Positions 8,375 through 16,089 of a stretch of DNA of 34,072 nt are shown here, piece after piece. Position 1 is the first letter of the stretch. Every line of letters begins with the position of its first letter. This stretch comes from Thermosyntropha lipolytica DSM 11003 (GTDB taxonomy: Bacteria > Bacillota > Syntrophomonadia > Syntrophomonadales > Syntrophomonadaceae). The stretch spans positions 1-34,072 of the forward strand of contig NZ_FQWY01000023.1 in the NCBI RefSeq assembly GCF_900129805.1. Direction: 5' to 3'. The notes under the pieces were generated by a model that saw only the letters and a program-made list of their open reading frames with translations, was not told where the DNA came from and made no database searches. Position numbers and translations under genes: made by a program.

Positions 8375-9595
8375 CTACATTAATTTTCGCATATAATCTT
8401 CACGAAAATGCTTTATGGTTGTTTCAATAGGAATAGGAGCTGCCTGTCCCAGTCCGCAAAGGGAAGCCTTCTGCATTACCCGGGACAAAACCAGAATATT
8501 TTCCAAATCCTCTTCACTTCCTCTTCCCGCATTAATCCTCTGCATCATTTCATACATGCGGAAAGTTCCTTCCCGGCAGGGATTACATTTACCGCATGAC
8601 TCATGTTCAAAAAATTTGGCAATACGGGTAGCTACATCTACTATATCCCGGGTTTCATCCAGAACAAAAACAGCTCCCGAACCTAAACTGGCTCCGATTC
8701 TGCTCATGGAATCGAAATCAATAGATGTATGGATGTTTTCCGGGGGTATAAAAGCTCCGGAACTTCCACCTACCTGTACGGCTTTTAATTTTCTTCCTCC
8801 TTTTATACCTCCGCCTAATTTATATATTACATCTGATAATAAATAGTCGGTCGGCACTTCAAAATAGGTAGGATTATTAATATCTCCTGTCAGGGTAAGC
8901 ACTTTGGTCCCCGGATAATCAGGAGCTCCTATCGAGGCAAACCATTCAGCTCCATGGGTAAGGATATATGGTATACACGCAAAAGTCTCCACATTATTTA
9001 CTACAGTTGGAACTCCCCACAGGCCTTCAACCCCGGGGAAAGGAGGCTTAAAACGAGGTTCTCCCCTTTTCCCTTCAATCGATTCGATAAGGGCAGTTTC
9101 CTCACCGCAAACATAAGCTCCGGCTCCCATCCGGACTTCAATATCAAAATCCTCTAAAACCCCGGCCTTTTTAGCACTTTCTATCGCATTATTAAGCAAT
9201 CTGACTATATGGGGATATTCCCCCCGGCAGTATATATAGCCTTTTTTCGCTCCGATAGCCAGCGCGCAGATAGCCATTCCTTCCAGGAGGGCCTGGGCAT
9301 TTTTTTCGCATATTATGCGGTCTTTGTAAGTTCCAGGTTCACCTTCATCCAGGTTGCATACTACATATTTTACCGGTGCATGTTCGGGAACAAAACTCCA
9401 CTTCATTCCCGTGCTAAATCCGGCTCCTCCCCGACCTCTGAGTTTTGATTTCTTGACTTCTTCAATAATCTGTTTAGGCTTCATTTTTCGCGCCTTTTCT
9501 AATCCCTTATATCCGCCTACCTTTATATAATCTTCGGCCTTTTCCGGATTTATCTTATCTGCATACTCCAGTAGTATACGCTTTTCCCCGTTCAT
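8375..9595 (-). CDS. NuoF-like NADH-binding flavoprotein subunit of the formate dehydrogenase
   Basis: A 406-residue homologue of NuoF/HydB/HndC. It binds FMN and NAD(H) and passes electrons to iron-sulfur clusters. Visible: GRGGAGF at 54-60 (FMN/NADH binding), EGEPGTYKDR at 85-94, GAGAYVCGEE at 157-166, and the C-terminal [4Fe-4S] ligands C334, C337, C340 and C380. Length matches simple NuoF; it lacks the extra N-terminal thioredoxin-like and C-terminal two-cluster ferredoxin domains of the roughly 600-residue HydB of bifurcating hydrogenases. The ATG at 9595 has a GGGGGG-rich site. It sits 12 bp after the nuoE-like gene and 21 bp before fdhA, so it is a subunit of an NAD-linked formate dehydrogenase. 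Electron bifurcation cannot be judged from this. Confidence 0.92.
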   Translation of the reverse strand: MNGEKRILLEYADKINPEKAEDYIKVGGYKGLEKARKMKPKQIIEEVKKSKLRGRGGAGFSTGMKWSFVPEHAPVKYVVCNLDEGEPGTYKDRIICEKNAQALLEGMAICALAIGAKKGYIYCRGEYPHIVRLLNNAIESAKKAGVLEDFDIEVRMGAGAYVCGEETALIESIEGKRGEPRFKPPFPGVEGLWGVPTVVNNVETFACIPYILTHGAEWFASIGAPDYPGTKVLTLTGDINNPTYFEVPTDYLLSDVIYKLGGGIKGGRKLKAVQVGGSSGAFIPPENIHTSIDFDSMSRIGASLGSGAVFVLDETRDIVDVATRIAKFFEHESCGKCNPCREGTFRMYEMMQRINAGRGSEEDLENILVLSRVMQKASLCGLGQAAPIPIETTIKHFREDYMRKLM

Positions 9596-9607
9596 ATTGT
9601 TCCCCCC

Positions 9608-10057
9608 TTATTCATACTTTTTCAAGATCTCCGGAATTCTTTCCGGGCTTACACTAAGCACCACATCATCATTTATGGTTATAACCGGAATAGCCTGGCA
9701 TTGCCCTACACATTCACAAAGTTCCAGGGTAAACTTCCCATCAGGAGTAGTTTCTCCTACTTTTATGCCTAAATATTGTTCCAGAGCCTTTAATACTTCT
9801 CCTGCTCCTGCTACATGGCAGGGAGCACTTTCACACATACGGATAATATATTTTCCCCTTTTTTCCACCGAAAAATGGGAATAAAAAGTAGCTACCCCAT
9901 AAGCTTTAGACTCGGGAATCTTAAAAATGCGGGCTGCTTCCTTTAAAGCTTCTTCGGGAATATAATTAAACTCCCGCTGCAGAGCGTGAAAAGCTTCGAT
10001 AAGGCCTCCTTTCTTATCCTTATAAGGCATTATAATTTCCGCGTAGCTTTTCCCCAC
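9608..10057 (-). CDS. NuoE-like [2Fe-2S] subunit of the formate dehydrogenase
   Basis: A 149-residue thioredoxin-fold [2Fe-2S] protein of the NuoE/HydC/HndA family. Cluster ligands are C75 and C80 (CESAPC) and C116 and C120 (CVGQC); an extra C114 lies beside them. The N-terminal helical part (about 15-60) contains the family segment YGVATFYSHF. It docks on the NuoF-like flavoprotein and relays electrons between NAD(H) and FdhA. The start is a GTG at 10057 with AAGGAGG nine bases upstream. It is the first gene of the operon, yet a terminator-like hairpin lies only about 45 bp upstream, leaving little room for a separate promoter. Confidence 0.92.
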   Translation of the reverse strand: MGKSYAEIIMPYKDKKGGLIEAFHALQREFNYIPEEALKEAARIFKIPESKAYGVATFYSHFSVEKRGKYIIRMCESAPCHVAGAGEVLKALEQYLGIKVGETTPDGKFTLELCECVGQCQAIPVITINDDVVLSVSPERIPEILKKYE

Positions 10058-10080
10058 TATCTCACTCCTCCTTACTCATC

Positions 10081-10126
10081 AAGTGAAAAAAATAACAAAA
10101 AAGGATAACCTGTAGAGGTTATCCTT
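10081..10126 (-). terminator. Rho-independent terminator after the DUF134 gene and just before the fdh operon
   Basis: A 10-bp perfect stem, AAGGATAACC paired with GGTTATCCTT, with a 6-base loop (hairpin 10101-10126). On the minus strand it is followed by a long T-rich tract (10081-10100). It begins 23 bp after the DUF134 stop codon and its T-tract ends about 24 bp before the nuoE-like start. It may act as a plain terminator or as an attenuator in the fdh leader. Confidence 0.85.
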
Positions 10127-10149
10127 CACCCCTTTACTTATTCCTTTCT

Positions 10150-10506
10150 TCATAAATCAGCATCTTCAGCGGCATTATATTTGGGATCATCAAACCCCTC
10201 TTCAGACTCTACCTCATGCAGTTTATAATTTCCGCCTTCCAGCAGTAAAGCTTTGGAATTTATAATAGCATCAGCCACCTTGCGGTGGGCTTCGACCAGT
10301 ATGCGCTGGAAGGTGGTCCTGGAAACCCCCATCTGCTCAGCACACTCAAACTGATCATAACCTAACAAATCTTTTAAACGCAAAGCTTCTGCCTCTTCCA
10401 GCTTTAATACCACCTCTTCCAGCTCACAGGCGGGAATTCCTGCTGGCTTAAAACAGCTAGCACGCGGTATATGCGCTACCCGTCGGCATTTAACCCTTCT
10501 CGGCAT
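10150..10506 (-). CDS. DUF134 (UPF0251) family DNA-binding protein
   Basis: A 118-residue protein starting MPRRVKCRR, the typical start of the DUF134 family. A sigma-70 region 4-like helix-turn-helix is visible at about 38-75 (EAEALRLKDLLGYDQFECAEQMGVSR, then TTFQRILVEAHRK), preceded by a segment with C7, C18 and C27. The frame extends 21 codons upstream, but the ATG at 10506 has GGAGG at the right spacing and matches the family start. Members are predicted DNA-binding proteins, often encoded beside nitrogenase-cofactor-like metal proteins. Here it lies between mobB and the Mo/W-dependent formate dehydrogenase, so a metal- or formate-related regulatory role is possible but inferred. The acidic tail (ESEEGFDDPKYNAAEDADL) is unremarkable. 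Confidence 0.88.
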   Translation of the reverse strand: MPRRVKCRRVAHIPRASCFKPAGIPACELEEVVLKLEEAEALRLKDLLGYDQFECAEQMGVSRTTFQRILVEAHRKVADAIINSKALLLEGGNYKLHEVESEEGFDDPKYNAAEDADL

Positions 10507-10627
10507 GAAAACCTCCTTCACCACCGGGACGGTTCTTTTGTCCCTTTTTATAAGCCTCAATATGTGCAAATTTTCAGTACTTTAAATTATCAACCATAAC
10601 CGGCAAAAAATCAACTATCAATAGGTC

Positions 10628-11119
10628 TCAAAGTTTAAAATATTCCATAAGATATAAAGCTAAATCCTCTACCTGCTCAAAAGAAAAAACCTTTATCTTT
10701 CCCCCTTTATCATCTGCCTGGAAATCAGCCACGCGGGCAATCAAATAGGGCACATCCAGGTACTCACAGCTTATATCCTGGCGCATAACTTCTATACTGG
10801 GATAACCGGCTTTTTTGTAACCTTCGGTAATAACTAGATCCGCATAAGGCGCAACTTCAGCTACAATCTGGTTTAAGGAACGGGGGGTGGAATACCTGCG
10901 GTAAACTATTTCGGTATCGGCACAGGCAGCTACTACCAGAGGCACTCCGGAAGCAAAAATATTTCCGGAATCATTTGCCGTATCTATGTCAATTCCATGA
11001 TGAGCATGTTTGATAACGGCTACCTCTATCCCTTTCTCCTGCAAAACCCGGGCCACCCTGGTAAGCAAAGTAGTCTTGCCCGCATTATGCCATCCGACAA
11101 AAGAAACAACCGGTTTCAT
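10628..11119 (-). CDS. mobB: Molybdopterin-guanine dinucleotide biosynthesis adaptor MobB
   Basis: A 163-residue P-loop GTPase of the MobB family, which assists MobA in converting molybdopterin to the guanine dinucleotide form used by formate dehydrogenases. The Walker A motif GWHNAGKT spans 9-16; VIKHAHHGIDIDTANDSG follows at about 37-54, and DLVITEGYKKAGYPSIEV at about 94-111 is the family signature. It starts six bases after the MTA deaminase stop codon and so belongs to the ftsY-mtn transcript, although its product most plausibly serves the neighbouring FdhA. mobA is not in the window. Confidence 0.92.
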   Translation of the reverse strand: MKPVVSFVGWHNAGKTTLLTRVARVLQEKGIEVAVIKHAHHGIDIDTANDSGNIFASGVPLVVAACADTEIVYRRYSTPRSLNQIVAEVAPYADLVITEGYKKAGYPSIEVMRQDISCEYLDVPYLIARVADFQADDKGGKIKVFSFEQVEDLALYLMEYFKL

Positions 11120-11125
11120 GGCTTA

Positions 11126-12427
11126 TTAACTCCCCTGTCTTTTCCGCACCAGCTGGCGGGCAATAAAATTAGCCCTGGCGATTACCTCTTCTTCGTCAAA
11201 AGTCTTTATAACCTTATTTTCCATAACTATATTCCCATCAATAATAACCGTATCTACATCTCCTGCCTGAGCAGCATAAACCACATTGGCAGCCAGGTCA
11301 TAACGGGGATTCATGTGGGGTTTATCAAGATCAATAAGTATGAAATCGGCTTTCATCCCCTCTTTAAGCTGTCCTACTTTATCTTCCAGCCCCAAAACCC
11401 GGGCCCCATTAACCGTAGCCATTTTCAAGGCAGTATAAGCCGGAATAACCGTAGGATCCATACTATTTACCTTATGCAATAGAGCACAGCTGCGCATTTC
11501 CTGCAGCATATCCAGATTATTATTGCTGGCAGCTCCATCTGTCCCCAGAGCTACTGTAACCCCGGCTTCCAAAAGCTGGGGAACCGGAGCAATACCACTG
11601 GCCAGTTTCATATTGCTTTCCGGATTGTGAGCTACTCCTACATCATATCTGGCCATTATATCTATATCATTCTCGGTAAGATGCACACAGTGGGCAGCCA
11701 GGACTTTATGTTCAAAAAGCCCTATACTTTCCAGGTGTTCCACTGGTGTCTTACCGTAGGCTTTTTTTATATCCCGGAACTCAGTATTAGTCTCGGCTAC
11801 ATGAATATGTATGCCTGCACCGGTTTTTTCGGCCAGGGTCAGCACTTTCTTAAGATAATCAGGAGGACAGGTATAAGGAGCATGGGGTCCCAGCATAGCC
11901 GTAATCCTTCCCCCAGCTCCATTATGCCAGTTTTTAATAAATTCTTCACTCTCCTTTAAGGCCAGGTCAGCCTGAGGCCCTATCCCTACCATGCCCCGGG
12001 ATAGAACCGCCCTTATCCCTGTTTTTTCTACCGCCCTGGCCACCTCTTCCATGCAAAAATACATATCGGCAAAAGCAGTAGTTCCACTCTTTATCATCTC
12101 TGCTATCGCCAGCATAGTTCCCCAGTATATATATTCAGGGGTAAGTTTTTCTTCCAGAGGCCATATCTTATTCTGCAGCCACTCCATAAGCGGGAGGTCA
12201 TCGGCATAGCTCCGCAGTAAAGTCATAGCGGCATGGGTATGGGTATTTATGAAACCCGGCATAGCCAGCTTATCCCGGCCTTCCAGTATCCGGTCATAAT
12301 TATAAGGAGGTTCTCCCTCTCCTATTTCTTCTATCTTATCCCCCTTCACCACTATATACCCTTTTTCTATAAACGGCCTTTCCTCATCCATAGTAATAAT
12401 GCTTACATCCCTTATTACCAACTCCAC
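11126..12427 (-). CDS. mtaD: 5'-methylthioadenosine/S-adenosylhomocysteine deaminase
   Basis: A 433-residue amidohydrolase-superfamily zinc deaminase of the MtaD type. It converts MTA and SAH to methylthioinosine and inosylhomocysteine. Metal and catalytic residues: H63 and H65 in THTH, H209 and E212 in HIHVAET, H246 in AAHCVH and D297 in GTDG. LRSYADDLPLMEWL (71-84) is typical of this family and differs from guanine deaminase. The start is a GTG at 12427 with AAGGAGG eight bases upstream. It follows the class II aldolase by 20 bp and precedes mobB by six. Its place beside an MtnP-family phosphorylase and mtnA suggests it supplies the deaminated nucleoside. SAH detoxification is an alternative or additional role. 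Confidence 0.9.
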   Translation of the reverse strand: MELVIRDVSIITMDEERPFIEKGYIVVKGDKIEEIGEGEPPYNYDRILEGRDKLAMPGFINTHTHAAMTLLRSYADDLPLMEWLQNKIWPLEEKLTPEYIYWGTMLAIAEMIKSGTTAFADMYFCMEEVARAVEKTGIRAVLSRGMVGIGPQADLALKESEEFIKNWHNGAGGRITAMLGPHAPYTCPPDYLKKVLTLAEKTGAGIHIHVAETNTEFRDIKKAYGKTPVEHLESIGLFEHKVLAAHCVHLTENDIDIMARYDVGVAHNPESNMKLASGIAPVPQLLEAGVTVALGTDGAASNNNLDMLQEMRSCALLHKVNSMDPTVIPAYTALKMATVNGARVLGLEDKVGQLKEGMKADFILIDLDKPHMNPRYDLAANVVYAAQAGDVDTVIIDGNIVMENKVIKTFDEEEVIARANFIARQLVRKRQGS

Positions 12428-12447
12428 CTTTAAAGCCTCCTTAAAAA

Positions 12448-13098
12448 TTATCGGTCTTTCTTCTGGCCATAATTTTTAAATTTTTCATAGAGACACTTTA
12501 CATCTTCGTCAGCCAGGATATTTATACTGCCTATCTGTTCAGCGAAAAGAGTAATCATAGCCGTTCTTTCCGCAATATAGCATGCCCGCAGGGCAGCTGA
12601 AGGTGAAACATCTACGGTAATCAAACCATGGTTAGCCAGCAGAACTGCTTTCTTATCCTGCCCCAGAGTCCTCACTACATGATGGGCCAGTTCTTCGCTT
12701 CCGCAATGCGCATAAGGGGCCACCGGTATCTCATGTCCTATCGCCTGCGCCGTCTCTTCCAGTATTACCGGAATAGGCCGACGCGCCACTGCAAAAGCAG
12801 TAGCATAAGGGCTGTGTACATGGACAATCCCTTTGACATCAGGCCGATTCTTATAAATGGCCAGATGTAAGGGGGTTTCTACGGAAGGAGCAAAAAAACC
12901 TTCTATTACTTCTCCCTCACCATTTACTATCACCATATCTTCCGGACTTAAAGTCCCATAATCCATGCCGCTGGGAGTAATCACCATAACATCATCTACC
13001 CATGCACTGACATTTCCCCAGGTGCCTGCCACCAGCCTGGCTTCATAAATCTCGCGCGCCGTCATGCAAACTTCTCGTCTTACCTCTACATAACGCAT
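12448..13098 (-). CDS. Class II aldolase, probable 5-methylthioribulose-1-phosphate aldolase
   Basis: A 216-residue zinc-dependent class II aldolase of the fuculose-phosphate aldolase/MtnB superfamily. E74 is the likely catalytic acid/base (PSVETPLH), and H93, H95 (HVHSP) and H157 (NHG) bind zinc. GTWGNVSAW at 25-33 is the phosphate-binding region. It is packed 4 bp from mtnA and near the MtnP-type phosphorylase, so the probable substrate is 5-methylthioribulose-1-phosphate, cleaved to DHAP and 2-(methylthio)acetaldehyde as in the known anaerobic DHAP shunt. MtnB dehydratase has the same fold and is the alternative, but no mtnC, mtnD or mtnW lies nearby and the O2-dependent acireductone step would not suit an anaerobe. 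A fuculose-phosphate-type substrate is less likely. Confidence 0.85.
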   Translation of the reverse strand: MRYVEVRREVCMTAREIYEARLVAGTWGNVSAWVDDVMVITPSGMDYGTLSPEDMVIVNGEGEVIEGFFAPSVETPLHLAIYKNRPDVKGIVHVHSPYATAFAVARRPIPVILEETAQAIGHEIPVAPYAHCGSEELAHHVVRTLGQDKKAVLLANHGLITVDVSPSAALRACYIAERTAMITLFAEQIGSINILADEDVKCLYEKFKNYGQKKDR

Positions 13099-13102
13099 AA
13101 TA

Positions 13103-14137
13103 TCACTTTCCTTTTAGTATTTTTAAATTTTCTTTATAAGGGGGACTTATTATCCCTTTTTCTGTTATTATACCATTTATTAGCTCAGCCGGGGTTACAT
13201 CAAAAGCCGGGTTAAATACATCAGCCTCAGGCACCGTAATATAGACATCTCTTATCTTGCGCACCTCATCTTTATCCCTTTCTTCGATCGGAATCTGCCT
13301 GCCGCTTTCTATGCTAAAATCTATGGTAGATAACGGTGCTGCTACATAAAAAGGTATATTATGGTGGCGGGCAAGTACGGCCAGGGAATAAGTACCGATT
13401 TTATTAGCTGTATCTCCATTCGCTGCTATCCGGTCAGCTCCTACAATAACCGCATCAACTTCCCCCCGGCTCATAACATAACCGGCCATATTATCGGTTA
13501 TAAGGGTTACCGGTATACCATCCTGCATAAGTTCCCATACGGTAAGGCGCGAACCCTGTAAAACCGGTCTGGTTTCACAGGCCCACACCTTTCTAACCTT
13601 GTTTTCGGCAAAACCTGCCCTTATTACTCCCAGAGCCGTACCAAACCCGCAGGTGGCCAAGGCGCCGGCATTGCATATAGTCATTATCCGGCTATCCCTT
13701 AGCAAAAGCTTACTGCCATTTTCTCCTATCGCCTGGTTGATTTTTATGTCTTCTGCATACATCTCTTCAGCTGTTTGCTTAAGCTTATCCTTGATCTGTT
13801 TTAAATCTTCATCTAATGAGGAATTAAAAACCTCTTCCATACGGTTTAAAGCCCAGAAAAGGTTTACAGCCGTAGGTCTGGTCGAAGCTAAAAGCTCTTT
13901 AACCTTCTTAAAATAAGGAACCAGCTCTTCTTTACTCCCTGTAAACTTATCAACCGCCATGGCCAGCCCAAAAGCTGCTGTAACACCAATAAGAGGTGCT
14001 CCTCTTACCATCAGAAGTTTTATAGCTTGGGCCACCTTTTCCGGCGTATCTAAACGGGCATAAGCTACTTCTAGAGGAAGTCTGGTCTGGTCTAAAATTA
14101 CTACCTCGTCCTTTTCCAAATATACCGTCCTTATCAT
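13103..14137 (-). CDS. mtnA: S-methyl-5-thioribose-1-phosphate isomerase
   Basis: A 344-residue eIF2B-alpha-like isomerase converting methylthioribose-1-phosphate to methylthioribulose-1-phosphate. Family marks: VRGAPLIGVTAAFGLA at 44-59, STRPTAVNLFWAL at 85-97, the catalytic Cys C163 in LATCGFGTALG and the catalytic Asp D235 in VGADRIAANGDTANKIGT. Length is typical. The start codon overlaps the phosphorylase stop by 4 bp (ATGA), implying translational coupling, and the aldolase gene follows after 4 bp. A ribose-1,5-bisphosphate isomerase-like activity is known for related proteins, but the neighbours favour methylthioribose. Confidence 0.94.
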   Translation of the reverse strand: MIRTVYLEKDEVVILDQTRLPLEVAYARLDTPEKVAQAIKLLMVRGAPLIGVTAAFGLAMAVDKFTGSKEELVPYFKKVKELLASTRPTAVNLFWALNRMEEVFNSSLDEDLKQIKDKLKQTAEEMYAEDIKINQAIGENGSKLLLRDSRIMTICNAGALATCGFGTALGVIRAGFAENKVRKVWACETRPVLQGSRLTVWELMQDGIPVTLITDNMAGYVMSRGEVDAVIVGADRIAANGDTANKIGTYSLAVLARHHNIPFYVAAPLSTIDFSIESGRQIPIEERDKDEVRKIRDVYITVPEADVFNPAFDVTPAELINGIITEKGIISPPYKENLKILKGK

Positions 14138-14931
14138 TTCATAACCCCTTTTTCATCAAGTATTTTGCTGCAGTCACAAGTTTTTTCCCGGGGAATATAT
14201 TTAAGGCTGTGCATAATAAGCCTTCTTACCTCATGTATGCTTTCTTTCATCATTTCTACTACTTCACTATGGGTCAAAATATGCGGGGAAATACCAGCCG
14301 CAAAATTGGTGATTATAGATATATTGCCATAACACATGCCTAATTCACGGGCCAGGCATACCTCCGGCACACTGGTCATTCCCACTACGGAGCCACCCAG
14401 CATCTTAAACATCGCAATTTCCGCTGCCGTTTCAAAACGCGGCCCTTCAGTACACACATAAACTCCACCATTATACACCGTAAGATTAAGTTCATTCCCG
14501 GCCTTTTTTATCGCCTTTCTTATTTCCGGGCAGTAAGGGACAGTCATATCACAATGGACTACCCCTTCTTCCCCGCCTTCATAAAAAGTATTCTTGCGGC
14601 TTTTAGTAAAATCTAAAAACTGGTCAGCCAGTAAATAATGCCCGGGCTTTAAATCAAAATTGAGAGAACCTACCGCGGCGGTGGCGATTATATTTTTTAC
14701 CCCTATCTGTTTTAGAGCCATAATGTTAGCCCGGTAATTTACCAGATGGGGAGGTACACTGTGGTCTTTGCCGTGGCGAGGAATAAATGCCACTTCTATA
14801 TCCTCATACCGGCCCACTGTTATTTTTACATCACCATAAACGGTATTCTCTATATATTCTCTAGTATCTTTTAAAAGGTCAGGGTCATATACTCCGGTCC
14901 CACCTATTATAGCAATATCCGGCATTATCAC
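14134..14931 (-). CDS. mtnP: MtnP-family phosphorylase, probably specific for 6-oxopurine nucleosides (methylthioinosine)
   Basis: A 265-residue nucleoside phosphorylase of the MTA phosphorylase/PNP family. Phosphate-site motifs are GGTGVYD at 10-16, PRHGKDH at 51-57 and AAVGSL at 85-90; TEGPRFET at 161-168 and GMTSVPE at 184-190 line the substrate pocket. Base recognition reads ITNFAAG at 207-213. True MTA phosphorylases carry a TDYD-type motif whose aspartates contact the 6-amino group, while enzymes acting on 6-oxopurines have Asn there. The likely substrate is therefore methylthioinosine, inosine or guanosine rather than MTA, which fits the deaminase three genes downstream. The start may be GTG at 14931 or ATG at 14925; one AAGGAGG could serve either. 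It starts ten bases after ftsY. Confidence 0.88.
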   Translation of the reverse strand: MIMPDIAIIGGTGVYDPDLLKDTREYIENTVYGDVKITVGRYEDIEVAFIPRHGKDHSVPPHLVNYRANIMALKQIGVKNIIATAAVGSLNFDLKPGHYLLADQFLDFTKSRKNTFYEGGEEGVVHCDMTVPYCPEIRKAIKKAGNELNLTVYNGGVYVCTEGPRFETAAEIAMFKMLGGSVVGMTSVPEVCLARELGMCYGNISIITNFAAGISPHILTHSEVVEMMKESIHEVRRLIMHSLKYIPREKTCDCSKILDEKGVMK

Positions 14932-14941
14932 TCACTCCTCC

Positions 14942-16066
14942 TTATTCATTTTCTTCCCCGGCTTCTAAAAGGGCTTCGGCAAACAATACCGGGTCAAAAG
15001 TACGCAGATCTTCCATGCCTTCTCCTATGCCTACCAGTTTCACCGGTATATTAAGCTCTTTCGCAATAGAAAGGACTATACCTCCTTTAGCTGTACCATC
15101 CAGTTTGGTGAGGATGATACCTGTCACCCCGGTAGCCTCTTTAAAAATTTTCGCCTGACTTACCGCATTTTGTCCGGTAGTAGCATCTATTACCAGGAGC
15201 ACCTCATGGGGAGCAGAAGGAATTTCGCGCTCGATAATATTTCTTACCTTGCTTATTTCTTTCATAAGATTAGTTTTATTCTGCAACCGTCCTGCGGTAT
15301 CTATAATCAGGATATCTGCCTTGCGCGCTTTCGCGGCATTTATCGCATCGAAAACTACGGCACCGGGATCAGCCCCTTCCTGGTGTTTTATAAGCTCAAC
15401 CCCTACCCGGTCTGCCCATATCTGCAGCTGGTCAATAGCTGCTGCCCGGAAAGTATCCCCTGCTGCCAGCAGCACTTTTTTATTTTCCTGTTTAAAACGG
15501 TAAGCCAGTTTAGCAATCGAAGTAGTCTTACCTGCTCCATTAACCCCAACGACCAGTATAACTGCCGGTTTTTCATCTGTTTCTACCCGGAGGGAAGTAT
15601 CATAAACGCCCAAAATTCGAGCAGTCTCCTCTTTTATTAGATCCATAACCTTTTCGGAATCGGTAATCTTATTCTTTCTGGCTGACTTGCGTATATTTTC
15701 TACCAGTTCCAGCGAAGTTTCTACCCCAACATCAGCCTGAATAAGGATTTCTTCCAATTCTTCATAAAAATCGTCATCTAACTTTTTATTAGTCTTAACC
15801 AGATTAACAATTTTATCACCTATATTAGCCCGGGTTTTACTTAAACTCTGCTTAAAACGTTCAAAAAAGCCGGCCCTTTTATTCTCCTTTCTCTCTTCTT
15901 CCCCTTCTTTTCCCTGGTCTTTTCGCAGTAAAGCCTCTTCCCTTTCTTTAGCTTCATCATTTGCTGTCTTCTCTGCCCGGTCTTCTTCTGCTTTTATATT
16001 TGCCTCTTTCCTTTTCTCCTCATTTTCTTCCCGCTTTTTCCCTTTAAAACGGTCAAAAAAAGCCAT
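14942..16066 (-). CDS. ftsY: Signal recognition particle receptor FtsY
   Basis: A 374-residue SRP receptor GTPase that docks ribosome-nascent-chain complexes at the membrane. The first 65 or so residues are highly charged (Lys/Glu-rich); the four-helix N domain follows, then the G domain with GVNGAGKTT at about 174-182, [21 protein letters not shown] and [10 protein letters not shown]. The ATG at 16066 is preferred over one five codons upstream because GGAGG lies eight bases before it. It follows smc by 23 bp, the classic smc-ftsY pair. In many Firmicutes ylxM-ffh follows, whereas here MTA-salvage genes follow. Confidence 0.95.
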   Translation of the reverse strand: MAFFDRFKGKKREENEEKRKEANIKAEEDRAEKTANDEAKEREEALLRKDQGKEGEEERKENKRAGFFERFKQSLSKTRANIGDKIVNLVKTNKKLDDDFYEELEEILIQADVGVETSLELVENIRKSARKNKITDSEKVMDLIKEETARILGVYDTSLRVETDEKPAVILVVGVNGAGKTTSIAKLAYRFKQENKKVLLAAGDTFRAAAIDQLQIWADRVGVELIKHQEGADPGAVVFDAINAAKARKADILIIDTAGRLQNKTNLMKEISKVRNIIEREIPSAPHEVLLVIDATTGQNAVSQAKIFKEATGVTGIILTKLDGTAKGGIVLSIAKELNIPVKLVGIGEGMEDLRTFDPVLFAEALLEAGEENE

Positions 16067-16089
16067 GATCTCATCCTCCATCAGTAAAT

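Noticed and set aside
12448-13098. Class II aldolase as MtnB dehydratase of the aerobic methionine salvage pathway
   Set aside because: No mtnC/mtnD/mtnW nearby and the dioxygenase step needs O2; kept only as an alternative.
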